From positions 992,001 to 1,056,000 of the forward strand of contig NZ_AP019740.1 of assembly GCF_006757745.1 (NCBI RefSeq): 64,000 nucleotides of DNA, read 5' to 3'. Below are positions 30,480 to 40,614 of this stretch, in pieces; the stretch's first letter is position 1; every line of letters starts with the position of its first letter. Source of the stretch: Acinetobacter radioresistens DSM 6976 = NBRC 102413 = CIP 103788 (GTDB taxonomy: Bacteria > Pseudomonadota > Gammaproteobacteria > Pseudomonadales > Moraxellaceae). Made by a program: the position numbers and the translations under genes. Under the pieces are notes generated by a model. That model did not search any database, was not told the DNA's origin, and saw nothing but the letters and a program-made list of their open reading frames with translations.

Positions 30480-30681
30480 TTGATCGAGTCTTTGGGTCAC
30501 TGTAAAATCCAAAACTTAATATTCGCTAGAGTTTTAAAGGTATACAGGTTTAAGGGAAAATATCAAGCAGGCGAATCAGCTTTCATTATAAAAGACAGCG
30601 GATTTCATAAAAAGCATTGAAACCTGATCAATTAAACGTTTGAATAGCAAAATTTAAGATTCACTGGAAAATAATTATTCA

Positions 30682-32835
30682 ATGTCCACACAAAGTTCAG
30701 GATGGAAAGCTGCTTTCTTAGCCTTTCTTGACCGCCGAGCCCTTATTATGCTGTTTTTGGGTTTTTCTGCCGGTATCCCTATTTTATTGATTTTTTCAAG
30801 CCTGTCACTGTGGCTGGGCGAGGCAGGGATAGATAAAAGTGCAGTGACTTTTTTTAGCTGGGCAGCATTGGGCTATTCTTTTAAGTTTGTATGGGCACCT
30901 TTAATTGATGAGCTGCCTGTCCCATATCTGACCAGAACTCTAGGGCGTCGCCGAGCCTGGTTGCTCATTGCACAGTGTTTGATCATTACTGCAATTTGTA
31001 TTATGGCTTTTTCTGATCCGGCGCTCGGGCAGAGTCATCTGATCCAGATGGCAGCAGGTGCCGTATTACTAGGTTTCTCGGCAGCAACACAAGATATTGT
31101 AATTGATGCCTACCGAATCGAGCTTGCTGAAACAGAAATGCAGACCGTCCTTGCATCTACTTATAATGCCGGTTACCGGATTGGTATGATTGTCGCCGGT
31201 GCAGGTGCTTTATTCCTGGCAGCATATTTAGGAACTGCTAAAGGTAATTACATCTATACTGCATGGCAGACTACTTATCTGGTTATGGCAGCCGTCATGT
31301 TAGTTGGTGTATTGACTACACTTATTATTCGCGAGCCACAAGTAAACCGTATCTATAAAGAATATAAACGTAGTGATTACTACCGGCTGGTGGCAGTATT
31401 TTTTGTTGCGGTCATCAGCTTCGTTACTGCCTATATTTACTCAGGTACTGCCGTTGAAGCACTTGTTCATAATATGGGTATTGAAGATAGTTTTCTTTTG
31501 TTCCTGTTTGAAGCTTTGCGCTTTTTAGGCTCAGGCGCAGTATCAATACTGGTGGGTGCTACGCTGGTAAAACTGGGCGCTGTAAACCGGCAGATGGCTT
31601 TTGAAACCTGGGTAAATCCAATATTAGATTTTTTTAAACGCTATGGATTAAAACTAGCTCTGGTATTATTGCTGTTAATTGGTTTTTACCGAATTTCCGA
31701 TATTATTGCTGGTGTTATATCTAATGTGTTTTATCAGGATCTCAATTTTAGTAAAGAACAGATTGCCGAAGCGGTTAAAGTGTATGGCGTAATTTTTAGC
31801 CTAATCGGTGGTTTCTTGGGCGGTTTGCTGGCGCAGCGCATTAACATTATGAAATTAATGTTTGTAGGAGCAGTATTGGCCAGTTCTACCAACTTAATCT
31901 TTATTGGCTTGGTTAAATCTGGTCAGCCATTAGGTGATATTGAAATTTCAGTGGGTCATCAAACTTATCAGACTACTACGGATGAAGTAGGAACTTGGAG
32001 TGTAGCAATACCCAACAACCAGCTTGCACAGCAAAGCCAGATTTCAGTAAAAACTCAGTATACAGATAGTCCTGAGCAGGTTAATGCCTATATACCTTAT
32101 TTAACTCAGGATCATAACCGTTCTCAACTGCTGTTGCTACCCATTACCAGTGATAACCAGCTAGATCAGCAGGAGCAGAAAAATAGCCTGGTGGTAAGAG
32201 GACAGTATGCTGGCCCTGCTTTTAATCCAGAGCAAAAAATAGTTTTACATCTGGATGGTCATAATTTCGATGCCAAACTTGATGACAACGGTATATTTAG
32301 CGCAGCAATAGATGCTCATCTGCTAGTCAATTCTCCAAGTAAAACAGTTGTTGCGGAGTTGATAGAAAACAAGCAGGTAAAATTACAAACCACACACTCT
32401 TATAAAGTGAATAATTTAAAAACAGCCAAACAGCTTGATATCGATATTCAGCCACTTTCTGTTGTTGACCCCCAAAAAGACACAACAGTTGTAAGTGGTA
32501 AAGTCATTAAACCTTATAGCTCGCTCTGGTTATATTTTGCCATTATTGTTGATAATCTGGCGTCCGGTCTGGCAGGTGCGGCATTTATTGCCTTTTTATC
32601 TAGCTTGACCAGCGTTTCTTTTACCGCTGTTCAATATGCTATTTTTAGTTCACTTATGACATTAACTCCTAAGATTTTAGGAGGGTATTCAGGTACTATT
32701 GTTTCCAATATCGGTTATCCGAAGTTTTTCCTTATGACTACACTAATCGGTATTCCGATTTTGGTATTAGTCGTATGGGTAGCAAAATTACTGCGAGAAC
32801 ATCAATCTCTAGAATCTGAACATAAAGGTGATTAA
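30682..32835 (+). CDS. ampG: AmpG-like muropeptide/MFS transporter with a large extra soluble insert
   Basis: 717 residues, well above E. coli AmpG (491). The N-terminal 430 residues match AmpG, importing anhydromuropeptides for cell-wall recycling: [47 protein letters not shown] and [14 protein letters not shown] are typical. Between about residues 430 and 610 there is a hydrophilic, beta-rich stretch ([24 protein letters not shown] and later [11 protein letters not shown]..) resembling bacterial Ig-like repeats. The last membrane segments ([27 protein letters not shown]) follow. The insert therefore splits the transporter, probably facing the periplasm. gloA starts 2 bases after the stop, so co-transcription is likely. 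Confidence 0.85.
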   Translation: MSTQSSGWKAAFLAFLDRRALIMLFLGFSAGIPILLIFSSLSLWLGEAGIDKSAVTFFSWAALGYSFKFVWAPLIDELPVPYLTRTLGRRRAWLLIAQCLIITAICIMAFSDPALGQSHLIQMAAGAVLLGFSAATQDIVIDAYRIELAETEMQTVLASTYNAGYRIGMIVAGAGALFLAAYLGTAKGNYIYTAWQTTYLVMAAVMLVGVLTTLIIREPQVNRIYKEYKRSDYYRLVAVFFVAVISFVTAYIYSGTAVEALVHNMGIEDSFLLFLFEALRFLGSGAVSILVGATLVKLGAVNRQMAFETWVNPILDFFKRYGLKLALVLLLLIGFYRISDIIAGVISNVFYQDLNFSKEQIAEAVKVYGVIFSLIGGFLGGLLAQRINIMKLMFVGAVLASSTNLIFIGLVKSGQPLGDIEISVGHQTYQTTTDEVGTWSVAIPNNQLAQQSQISVKTQYTDSPEQVNAYIPYLTQDHNRSQLLLLPITSDNQLDQQEQKNSLVVRGQYAGPAFNPEQKIVLHLDGHNFDAKLDDNGIFSAAIDAHLLVNSPSKTVVAELIENKQVKLQTTHSYKVNNLKTAKQLDIDIQPLSVVDPQKDTTVVSGKVIKPYSSLWLYFAIIVDNLASGLAGAAFIAFLSSLTSVSFTAVQYAIFSSLMTLTPKILGGYSGTIVSNIGYPKFFLMTTLIGIPILVLVVWVAKLLREHQSLESEHKGD

Positions 32836-32837
32836 TC

Positions 32838-33239
32838 ATGCGCATGCTGCATACCATGTTACGAGTAGGCAATTTAGAACAGTCTCTCAAGTTCTATACT
32901 GAAGTGCTCGGTATGACTTTACTTCGTAAACGTGATTATGAAGAGGGCCGCTTTACTCTGGCATTTGTAGGATATGGTGATGAAGCAAACCATACAGTAC
33001 TTGAGTTAACCCACAATTGGGATACAGAAAGTTATGAATTGGGCAATGCTTACGGTCATATCGCCATTGCAGTAGAAGATGCCTACAAGGCATGTGAGGA
33101 AATTAAAGCACGTGGTGGTAATGTGGTTCGTGAAGCTGGACCGATGAAAGGCGGAGTTACCGTAATTGCCTTTGTTGAAGACCCAAATGGTTATAAGATT
33201 GAGCTAATTCAACAGGATGACAATGCCAGGAACAATTAA
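32838..33239 (+). CDS. gloA: Lactoylglutathione lyase (glyoxalase I)
   Basis: 133 residues. It converts the methylglyoxal-glutathione hemithioacetal to S-lactoylglutathione. The four metal ligands are visible: His5 ([20 protein letters not shown]), Glu in TVLELTHNW, His in [11 protein letters not shown] and Glu in GYKIELIQQ. These histidines and glutamates are those of the Ni-dependent bacterial class. It starts 2 bases after ampG and probably shares its transcript. Confidence 0.94.
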   Translation: MRMLHTMLRVGNLEQSLKFYTEVLGMTLLRKRDYEEGRFTLAFVGYGDEANHTVLELTHNWDTESYELGNAYGHIAIAVEDAYKACEEIKARGGNVVREAGPMKGGVTVIAFVEDPNGYKIELIQQDDNARNN

Positions 33240-33398
33240 GTAAAAGACTAAGTGTTCAAAGAAAATACCGAACATTTTAGCTAAACACTAGCTTAAATAA
33301 TTACGCTCAGTAAGATGAAACTTTACCTAAAGGTAAAATCGTCTGACTGGGCTTTTCTATTATTAATTTTCAGCCTATAAAAAAACAGGATGTTGATT

Positions 33399-34400
33399 AT
33401 GAATATATTAAAATTACTGGCATTGGACCGCTTTACTATATTGCTGATTGTAATGGTTGTACTGGCAACTTTTTTACCAGTAAGTGGTGAGCCAGCTAAA
33501 GTCTTCGGGGTTATTACCAATATAGCAATTGCCATTTTATTTTTTCTGCATGGAGCAAAATTATCACGCCAGGCAATTGTTGAAGGTATATTGCACTGGA
33601 AGTTGCATGTAGTGGTTTTTGCTTTTACGTTTGCTGTATTTCCTATCATTGGCCTATTAGCCAAACCTGTGCTACTTCCGATGCTTGGTGAGCAACTATA
33701 CTTGGGTTTTCTGTTTATGTGCTTTTTGCCATCTACAGTTCAATCTTCAATTGCTTTTACTTCAGTTGCCAAAGGCAATGTTGCGGCGGCAGTATGTAGT
33801 GCTTCATTTTCAAATCTAGTGGGTATGTTTATTACTCCGGTTCTTGTCAGTCTTTTTATTTTTGGACAATCCAAACATGATTATGATCCGACTTCATCCA
33901 TTATAGAAATTACTTTATTACTCCTTGTTCCATTTATTGCGGGACAGTTATTAAGGCCTTATGTTTTTCCCCTTATGCAAAAAGCGCCAAGCATTGTAAA
34001 AACTTTTGATCAGGGCACTATTTTAATGGTGGTCTATGGCGCATTTAGTGGTGCTGTTGTAACAGGTCTCTGGCAACAGGTAAGCTGGCTGACTCTATTT
34101 AACCTGACTTTAATATGTTCAGTGTTTCTGACAGTGATTATGTTGTTGGCTTGGTATATTCCTAAATGGCTGGGATTCAACAGACCAGACCAGATTGCAG
34201 TATTTTTTTGCGGTTCAAAGAAGACCTTGGCTAGTGGTGTACCTATGGCACAGATTCTGTTTGCAGGGCAGCCACTTGGCATGATTGTTCTACCGATTAT
34301 GATCTTTCATCAGATTCAACTTATGGTCTGCGGCGTAATTGCTAATTATTGGTCTAAACAGGACACTGAGGAATATATAGGTGAAGAGGCGGCAGAATAA
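33399..34400 (+). CDS. Bile acid:sodium symporter family protein (YfeH/DUF4137-type)
   Basis: 333 residues with about nine to ten hydrophobic segments. The segments FLHGAKLSRQAIVEGILHWKLH, FLPSTVQSSIAFTSVAKGNVAAAVCSAS and FCGSKKTLASGVPMA match the SBF-like family that includes YfeH and the eukaryotic SLC10A7. Substrate unknown. ATG at 33399 is chosen because AGGA lies 8 bases upstream; the ATG at 33390 overlaps that site. Single gene by spacing. Confidence 0.85.
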   Translation: MNILKLLALDRFTILLIVMVVLATFLPVSGEPAKVFGVITNIAIAILFFLHGAKLSRQAIVEGILHWKLHVVVFAFTFAVFPIIGLLAKPVLLPMLGEQLYLGFLFMCFLPSTVQSSIAFTSVAKGNVAAAVCSASFSNLVGMFITPVLVSLFIFGQSKHDYDPTSSIIEITLLLLVPFIAGQLLRPYVFPLMQKAPSIVKTFDQGTILMVVYGAFSGAVVTGLWQQVSWLTLFNLTLICSVFLTVIMLLAWYIPKWLGFNRPDQIAVFFCGSKKTLASGVPMAQILFAGQPLGMIVLPIMIFHQIQLMVCGVIANYWSKQDTEEYIGEEAAE

Positions 34401-34424
34401 TTCGCTATAAATTAATTTTTAATT

Positions 34425-34604
34425 TATAATACTGGCCACTTGTTGTGCTTAGCCCTGACGGAAACCGTCTCGGTGGGCCAAGAGAATGGTCTGTTGTGGT
34501 GTTGATCTGCTGTGGTTTTTATTAAGCCCGGCCTTCCTCAAATGATTTGAGAGTGGTCAATTGCGATGATAGCAAAACCTTTCTTTACTTAGGAGTAATC
34601 GACG
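34425..34604 (+). promoter_or_regulatory. Promoter and structured leader of rpmE (ribosomal protein leader candidate)
   Basis: A -10 box TATAAT lies at 34425-34430. The transcript then folds: outer helix TGGCCAC (34433-34439) with GTGGGCCA (34473-34480), inner hairpin GACGG-AAA-CCGTC (34457-34469), and downstream CTCAAA-TGA-TTTGAG (34537-34551) enclosed by GGCC/GGTC. The long leader with several stable helices is like the L31 leaders described in gammaproteobacteria, which allow autoregulation. The ribosome site AGGAG is at 34591. Confidence 0.6.
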
Positions 34605-34829
34605 ATGCGCGCCGATATTCACCCAAAATATGAAAAACTTGTTGCTACCTGTTCTTGTGGTAACGTAATCGAAACTCGTTCTGCTTTAGGTAAAGAAACT
34701 CTTTATCTGGACGTTTGCTCAGCTTGTCACCCATTCTATACTGGTAAGCAGAAGAATGTTGACACTGGCGGTCGTATTGACAAGTTCAAACAACGTTTCG
34801 CTGGTATGTCACGTTCTATCAAACGTTAA
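34605..34829 (+). CDS. rpmE: 50S ribosomal protein L31
   Basis: 74 residues. It is the zinc-binding (C+) form, with cysteines at 16, 18, 38 and 41 (CSCG and CSACH), so it can be replaced by a zinc-free paralogue under zinc starvation in many bacteria. The sequence [16 protein letters not shown] is typical. It has a structured leader and its own terminator. Confidence 0.97.
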   Translation: MRADIHPKYEKLVATCSCGNVIETRSALGKETLYLDVCSACHPFYTGKQKNVDTGGRIDKFKQRFAGMSRSIKR

Positions 34830-34835
34830 TACTAG

Positions 34836-34868
34836 AAAAAAAAACGGGCAGTAAGCCCGTTTTTTTTA
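34836..34868 (+). terminator. Rho-independent terminator after rpmE
   Basis: AAAACGGGC / GCCCGTTTT stem with AGTAA loop and T-run of nine. Confidence 0.9.
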
Positions 34869-34890
34869 CGCTTCAAAACAGCAGCCTGAA

Positions 34891-37026
34891 TTACTGATCC
34901 TGTACATCAGTTAAGAATTCTAGTTTTTTCTGGAAATAATTACCTTCCAAATAACGTGCTTCAATATTCCATGCATTGGCAAACAGGTTCATGTCATCAA
35001 GTTCACGCAAAATAATTTCAACAGGCTTAATTGCCAGGAAATTGATAATTTTTTCTTGCAGGTTGCCTAGTTCTTTATCATTAGAAATCAATTGTGTTAA
35101 CTGTTGATCTAAGGTGACATACTGTAGCTCTATCTGATTTAGTAATGATTCACTATAAATAGAATTTCCAAAATTCCGGATTGAGATCTCTGCACCATAT
35201 TGACGTAATAGCGCAATCTGCTTTTGTGCTGCCGGTAAATTGTAAAGAATTTCTTCCTCAGCAAATTGCAAAATAAGTGGATGGGACTGTTTACTACCAA
35301 TAATGGTAATAAGTTTAGCCACCAATTCAGGAAGCTGTGAGTCATTAAATAAAATATGCTGATTCAAGTTAACAATCAGTCTGGCGTCAGGATACTGGCG
35401 AATAAAATTATGTAATTGTTTACAGGCTTCTACCAGTACCCAGCGATCAAGTTTGATTGAAAGCTCATTGTTTCCTTGTAGGTCAGCTAAACCAGAAAAT
35501 TCTTGCCAGCGATTTTCATAAATAATACCGCTGGTAACTTCATAAGTATAAAGATTGATATCCTGCTTATCATAAAGCTGTTGATATCTTAAATGAATAT
35601 CTGCCTGCTGGAGTTTCTGGGCCAATACTTGTACCAGTGAAGGGGTAGAGGTGGCTGCGCTCAGAGCGGTTTCTGGAACTTCAGGTACCGGAGCCGGCTC
35701 AACTTCAAGCGGAGCAGTTAATTCTAGTTCAGGCTCATGTTCCAGCTCAGGCAGGTGATGGTTAAATGCATACTCCAGAAGCTCTTCGAAATGATCATTG
35801 TCCCGAATTTCATCTGGAATGAGTGTATAACCAATTTGTAGTTGCAAAGAGAAATTCACATCATTAACTGTCAGAAGCTGGGCTTTTTCGAGGGCGCGCA
35901 GACTCATTAACTGAGATTCTAATATTTCTTCAGATTCTGCTTGAAACAGGGCACCATATAATATGGTATGAACTTTAAAGACCAGCGTATGAGTTTGCTC
36001 TCTAATAAAGTCTTCAATATTCAAAAAGTAAGTTTTTAAAGTATTCCAGTCACTCTTGAAAATCTGATCAGAGCAGGTGGCCAGACTAAATACCACCAGA
36101 GCATTAAATTTTGCAGGCTGGCTAATTAAATAACGGTTGACCAGCTGAAAAGGGTTAACTGAATTTGAGTTTTTCTCTGATATCTGGGGTGAGCTATTAT
36201 TAGAGAGCAAGGTATTAGAATTACTTGAGTCACAATTAATTCTAATTTGTAGAGCGTCTTCCTCAGCAGCAGATACAAATTCAAGTTCAAGTGCGGATGA
36301 ACAGGCAACCTGACTGTTTAGAGTGCGTATTTCGAAATGCCCCTGATCAAACTGCCCCTGACTGATTTTTTTAAAACGCTGTTTAAAATCATTCAGATCT
36401 TCAGGCTGTAATATATCTAAAAGAGGTAATCCAATAACTTCATCTTCTTTTTCCAAGCCGAATAAATTCAGGTATTCATTATTTGCCTGAATATGAATTC
36501 CTTCCTGAATAATAGCAACAGCTTTATGACTTTCCTGAACCAGGGTCTGCGCCTGATTCTGGGCCATCTCAAGTTCAATACTTAAACGCTGTTGAGCCTG
36601 TACCAGTCGGTAATATGAAAGTGCCCGTACCAGCCCTATATAAAAACGTTCTGGAAAATCCAAGTTGATGACATCATAGATACCTTTATATATATAGTGA
36701 TTATATTGTGCCGGTTCATATTGATCAGGTTTTATAAGGAGCACCGGCAAACTTGGCTGGGTTGATGCCTGTACGATTGAAAGAGCCTGTTCAACTTTAA
36801 GATCATAGGCCCGGCCGAAAATAATCAGATCCCAATCCAGATGAAGCTGCTTTTCAAAACTTTTTAAGTCATCCAACAGCACTGCCTGTACCAGGTGATC
36901 TTGCTGAGCAAAAATCTCTATAATCTGGTTATAACGGATCTGATTATCATCAATAATGAGTAGACGCGTTTCAGTACGTTTGAATTTTTTGGAGAGTAGC
37001 GGGTTTCTCACTTCAATGCTTCCCAT
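34891..37026 (-). CDS. FimX-like REC-PAS-(degenerate GGDEF)-EAL protein
   Basis: 711 residues. Domains in order: response-regulator-like (about 20-135, RLLIIDDNQ), a helix, PAS (about 165-265, QANNEYLNLFGLEKEDEVIG), a degenerate GGDEF (about 290-430) and an EAL domain (about 470-700). The catalytic signatures are gone: the EAL triplet reads EVT and the DDFG(T/S)G loop reads RNFGNS. This mix matches Pseudomonas FimX, a c-di-GMP receptor that controls type IV pili, rather than an active enzyme. Start overlaps the upstream PilZ-like gene by 19 bases, suggesting coupled translation. Confidence 0.8.
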   Translation of the reverse strand: MGSIEVRNPLLSKKFKRTETRLLIIDDNQIRYNQIIEIFAQQDHLVQAVLLDDLKSFEKQLHLDWDLIIFGRAYDLKVEQALSIVQASTQPSLPVLLIKPDQYEPAQYNHYIYKGIYDVINLDFPERFYIGLVRALSYYRLVQAQQRLSIELEMAQNQAQTLVQESHKAVAIIQEGIHIQANNEYLNLFGLEKEDEVIGLPLLDILQPEDLNDFKQRFKKISQGQFDQGHFEIRTLNSQVACSSALELEFVSAAEEDALQIRINCDSSNSNTLLSNNSSPQISEKNSNSVNPFQLVNRYLISQPAKFNALVVFSLATCSDQIFKSDWNTLKTYFLNIEDFIREQTHTLVFKVHTILYGALFQAESEEILESQLMSLRALEKAQLLTVNDVNFSLQLQIGYTLIPDEIRDNDHFEELLEYAFNHHLPELEHEPELELTAPLEVEPAPVPEVPETALSAATSTPSLVQVLAQKLQQADIHLRYQQLYDKQDINLYTYEVTSGIIYENRWQEFSGLADLQGNNELSIKLDRWVLVEACKQLHNFIRQYPDARLIVNLNQHILFNDSQLPELVAKLITIIGSKQSHPLILQFAEEEILYNLPAAQKQIALLRQYGAEISIRNFGNSIYSESLLNQIELQYVTLDQQLTQLISNDKELGNLQEKIINFLAIKPVEIILRELDDMNLFANAWNIEARYLEGNYFQKKLEFLTDVQDQ

Positions 37027-38762
37027 AAATCTTGTTTATTTAATTCTTGCGCCTGTTTATCCATAAACTGATCGAGTAACCCCTGTTGCTGCTCGTTAAT
37101 CAACTCAAAATTGAACTGGATAAAGCTTTGGGTAATCAACAATGCCTTGGTAAGACAAATTTTGATTTCTTCCTGGCCCAAGCGCAAGTAAATAGTTTGG
37201 TGTTCTTTAAAGGTTTGTGAACCTGGTAAAATAAGGGTGACCTGCTGCTGAAAGACGGCTTTTTGAATAAGTAAAGCAGGATGATAATTAATTGTATGAA
37301 GATCAATCTGCATTCGAACTGCGCACGGATACATCTCTTGTGCCAAAATTTCCAGTCCAAGTTCCAGGCTTTTATTAGTAGACTGCTTAATCCAGCGAAT
37401 GACTCCACCTCGCCATTTCTCTTGGGTTTCTTCCTTAACCAGTATAAATTCGCCTGTGCGTAAATTTTTTGGGGTTTCACCTTTCCATTTAATTCGGTAA
37501 CCATTTAAGCTGACATCAAGCACGCTGGTCTGATAAAGTTGTTTGGCTTCCCGATCCAATAGCCGGCTAGAATTGACTTGGGGAAGAGTATCAGGCGTAT
37601 CTTTATCCCAGTTTAATAATAATTTTGATTCACTTTGAAAGCCATAATTATTTTCCAGCATTAATGTTTCATTAAAAGTCTTGGCTTTTGAAAGATAGAA
37701 ATGTGCGGACAATAAACTAAAACAGATATCTAGCTGTGCAGAATATTGATAGCGGTCATGACGGCGTTCTGTCGTGCTGCCTAAAATGGTTTGTACATGG
37801 AATTTGAGTGCCAAACTTAAATTTTTCTGTTCATGTTTTGATAAAAATTCTGGCGTTCTTCCAAAAGTCGCATTGATGTGTTCCAGCAATTCCTGAGTAG
37901 TAATAAAAAAACTGGGTTCAAAATCCGGATTCTGTTTTTTCTGGTGAATTGGTGGGTAGTCTTTATTGCAATCTACAACATATTTGGTGAGAGTCGTTGC
38001 TCTAGGTAAAATTTGGATCAGCTTGGCCCAGTCAAAACTGCATTCATAAAGTGACTGAATTTCAGAGGGCCGAATTTGATGGGCATTAAAAATGTCCAGT
38101 AAGATCAGCTGGGCATAGGTCTGATTAATATTGGCTAAAATATTTTGAGTGCCCTGTATCTGGTTAATACTGTTCATATGAAAATCATTTTTTAAAGCAA
38201 TATCATACAGCTGATGAGCAATGAGCCATTGACCGGTAAAATAGTGACTATAAAGTATTTGCTGTTGATACAGTAGGCTGACAAGTTGTTGCAGGGCATA
38301 ATAAATTGCCAATGTTCGAGCTATAGATAAGTTTTTTTTCTGATTAAAAGCAAAAAGAGAAAATTTTTGATGAGCGAGCTGCTCGTGCGCAGAACGCGCA
38401 ATATTAATATAAACTCCTGCAAAGTGACAGCGTAGTAGCATAGCCAGTTCAATAATATGCTCATTACGGTCAGTACTGATAGGACCCTGATTAAAAAAAT
38501 GTTTTTCTAAGCTGGCCAGTACTTTATCGATGGTAGGATGCAAACTATGAATCAGGTCAAATCTGAGTGTTTCACTACATTTTAAGCGAGAGATTTCGAG
38601 TACGGCATGAAACAGCGACTTAGAGGTGTCACCAAGCTGCATGAAAGACAGATTACCTGCCCACATTTCCAGATCTTTCACTGTAGCAGGTGCAAAGCTA
38701 AGTTTTTCCCTATCAAGAACATTGGGGGAATGAAATATTTCTGAAAATGTACTATTCATCAT
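37008..38762 (-). CDS. PilZ-like domain protein of the c-di-GMP pathway
   Basis: 584 residues. The N-terminal 380 are mostly helical with no motif I recognise. At about 400-470 there is a PilZ-like beta-barrel: LDREAKQLYQTSVLDVSLNGYRIKWKG, where LDVSLNGYRI stands for the D-x-S-x-x-G motif, followed by LRTGEFILVKEE and WRGGVIRWIKQ. The arginine-rich first PilZ motif is weak. Directly upstream of the FimX-like gene with a 19-base overlap, so both proteins probably act in the same c-di-GMP response, perhaps on pili. Binding itself is inference. Confidence 0.65.
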   Translation of the reverse strand: MMNSTFSEIFHSPNVLDREKLSFAPATVKDLEMWAGNLSFMQLGDTSKSLFHAVLEISRLKCSETLRFDLIHSLHPTIDKVLASLEKHFFNQGPISTDRNEHIIELAMLLRCHFAGVYINIARSAHEQLAHQKFSLFAFNQKKNLSIARTLAIYYALQQLVSLLYQQQILYSHYFTGQWLIAHQLYDIALKNDFHMNSINQIQGTQNILANINQTYAQLILLDIFNAHQIRPSEIQSLYECSFDWAKLIQILPRATTLTKYVVDCNKDYPPIHQKKQNPDFEPSFFITTQELLEHINATFGRTPEFLSKHEQKNLSLALKFHVQTILGSTTERRHDRYQYSAQLDICFSLLSAHFYLSKAKTFNETLMLENNYGFQSESKLLLNWDKDTPDTLPQVNSSRLLDREAKQLYQTSVLDVSLNGYRIKWKGETPKNLRTGEFILVKEETQEKWRGGVIRWIKQSTNKSLELGLEILAQEMYPCAVRMQIDLHTINYHPALLIQKAVFQQQVTLILPGSQTFKEHQTIYLRLGQEEIKICLTKALLITQSFIQFNFELINEQQQGLLDQFMDKQAQELNKQDLWEALK

Positions 38763-38777
38763 ACTTATTATAGAAAC

Positions 38778-39794
38778 TCAAATTGTTATAGTCCCAAACA
38801 GCGGTGTTTTATTCTTCTCACCTGCAATCTCCCTAACCAGTTTAGGTACTAAATAACCTGGCAGACTTGCTAGGACCTCTTTATAAACTTCATCAATCTT
38901 TGAAGAGGGCAAGTCAAAGTGATGGGCCCCCTTAACTTTATCCAGCACATGTAAATAATAAGGCATAACCCGTGCCTCGAACAGTCTATAACTTAAATTG
39001 ATTAATACTTCCGCTGAATCATTAATACCCTTAAGTAAAACGGCCTGATTGAGCACAGTGACCTGACGACGTGCCAGTTCATGCAATTTTGAACAGGTGA
39101 AGTCATCGAGTTCTGAAGCATGGTTAGAGTGTACCACCAGTATAATACGTAGCCTACTGTTTTCCAAAAGAGAAATTAACTCATGATCAATACGGTCTGG
39201 AATCACAATCGGCACACGTGAATGTATTCTAAGCGTATCAATCTGGGGAATAGACTCAAGCCTTTCCAGCCATAAGCCGAGTTTACGGTTGGATAAAGTC
39301 AGTGGATCACCACCACTTAAAATAATTTCATGAACCTCAGGTTGACTTAAAATATAATTTTTAATTGCTGGCCAGTCTTCATTTTTAGGTAAATTTTCCT
39401 GATAGGGGAAGTGACGTCGAAAGCAGTAGCGGCAATGAACTGCACAGGCACCTGTTAAAGTAAGCAGGAAACGTGTTTTATATTTATGCAAAACACCAGG
39501 TAAGAGATTGGCTGCCTCTTCACCTAAAGGATCAGTAACAAATCCTGGAAAATCCTCTAGTTCAAGATGATGTGGCAAGACTTGCAGCAAAAGAGGATCA
39601 AGAGGGTCACCAATGCACATTTTTGCAACAAATGCGCGCGGTACGCGTAATTTAAACTTTTCAGAAGCCAGAACTGCCCCTGATAATAACTGTTCGGGTG
39701 AAAGCTGAAGCGCGTGTAACAATTCTAGCGGGTCAGTAATTAGGTCACTGAGTTGTGATTGCCAGTTTTGCTCTTGATATAAATAGTTTATCAT
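38778..39794 (-). CDS. epmB: EF-P beta-lysylation protein EpmB (lysine 2,3-aminomutase family)
   Basis: 338 residues. A radical-SAM enzyme that makes (R)-beta-lysine for modification of elongation factor P. The iron-sulphur cysteines 117, 121 and 124 (CAVHCRYC) and IILSGGDPLTLSN are visible, as is the PLP-binding region of this family near the C-terminus. The neighbour efp is divergent, 61 bp away. The ligase EpmA that attaches the beta-lysine is not in this window. Confidence 0.94.
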   Translation of the reverse strand: MINYLYQEQNWQSQLSDLITDPLELLHALQLSPEQLLSGAVLASEKFKLRVPRAFVAKMCIGDPLDPLLLQVLPHHLELEDFPGFVTDPLGEEAANLLPGVLHKYKTRFLLTLTGACAVHCRYCFRRHFPYQENLPKNEDWPAIKNYILSQPEVHEIILSGGDPLTLSNRKLGLWLERLESIPQIDTLRIHSRVPIVIPDRIDHELISLLENSRLRIILVVHSNHASELDDFTCSKLHELARRQVTVLNQAVLLKGINDSAEVLINLSYRLFEARVMPYYLHVLDKVKGAHHFDLPSSKIDEVYKEVLASLPGYLVPKLVREIAGEKNKTPLFGTITI

Positions 39795-39809
39795 GCCACA
39801 CGTTAAAAA

Positions 39810-39828
39810 TAATGCTAGTCTAGCATTA
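39810..39828. promoter_or_regulatory. Palindrome between divergent epmB and efp
   Basis: Perfect inverted repeat TAATGCTA-GTC-TAGCATTA in the 61-bp intergenic region, which also must hold both promoters. An operator or overlapping promoter elements are equally possible. Confidence 0.4.
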
Positions 39829-39864
39829 ATAGATTTAAGTTAGTAAGTTTGGAGCGTGCCAGTC

Positions 39865-40434
39865 ATGGCCAATTATTCTACAAATGATTTCAAATCAGGC
39901 CTCAAGGTTATGCTTGATGGCAACCCATGTTCAATCATGGAAAACGAATACGTAAAACCGGGTAAGGGGCAGGCGTTTAACCGCGTTAAACTGCGTAACC
40001 TGAAAACGGGCAAAGTATTAGAAAAAACATTCAAGTCAGGTGATTCACTCGAAGGCGCCGATATTGTAGAAGTAGAAATGAACTACTTGTACAACGATGG
40101 TGAAATGTGGCATTTCATGGACCCTGAATCTTTTGAACAGATTGCTGCTGATAAAAACGCTATGGGCGATGCAGCAAAATGGTTAAAAGATGATTCAAAT
40201 GAAACCTGTACAATTATGCTGTTTAATGGTGTACCTTTAAACGTAAGTGCACCAAACTTCGTAACCTTAAAGATTATTGAAACTGATCCGGGTGTACGTG
40301 GTGATACCTCTGGTGGTGGCGGTAAGCCGGCAAAACTGGAAACTGGTGCAGTAGTACGTGTTCCATTATTTGTACAGCAAGAAGAAAGTGTTCGTGTAGA
40401 TACCCGTACTGGTGAATACTTAGAACGTGCATAA
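39865..40434 (+). CDS. efp: Elongation factor P
   Basis: 189 residues. EF-P rescues ribosomes stalled at consecutive prolines. Lysine 34, the residue that is beta-lysylated, is in [12 protein letters not shown], and the divergent epmB gene confirms that modification route. The GTG at 39856 is too close to the GGAG site (39851), while ATG at 39865 has ideal spacing. A palindromic terminator follows. Confidence 0.97.
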   Translation: MANYSTNDFKSGLKVMLDGNPCSIMENEYVKPGKGQAFNRVKLRNLKTGKVLEKTFKSGDSLEGADIVEVEMNYLYNDGEMWHFMDPESFEQIAADKNAMGDAAKWLKDDSNETCTIMLFNGVPLNVSAPNFVTLKIIETDPGVRGDTSGGGGKPAKLETGAVVRVPLFVQQEESVRVDTRTGEYLERA

Positions 40435-40457
40435 TGGTTTAAAAATAGACTATTATC

Positions 40458-40487
40458 AAAAGGGATGATCATGATCATCCCTTTTTT
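40458..40487 (+). terminator. Rho-independent terminator after efp
   Basis: AAAAGGGATGATC / GATCATCCCTTTT palindrome followed by T-run. Confidence 0.88.
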
Positions 40488-40614
40488 AATGCCAAAGTAT
40501 TAGATGAAAACAAAAAGATGAGGAGTAGAGTCAAAAAAGGAAATTTGCAAAGGGAAAGTAGCACGATGAATAACAATAACTAACCTGCTTAAATAATTGA
40601 AATACGAGGTCAAG

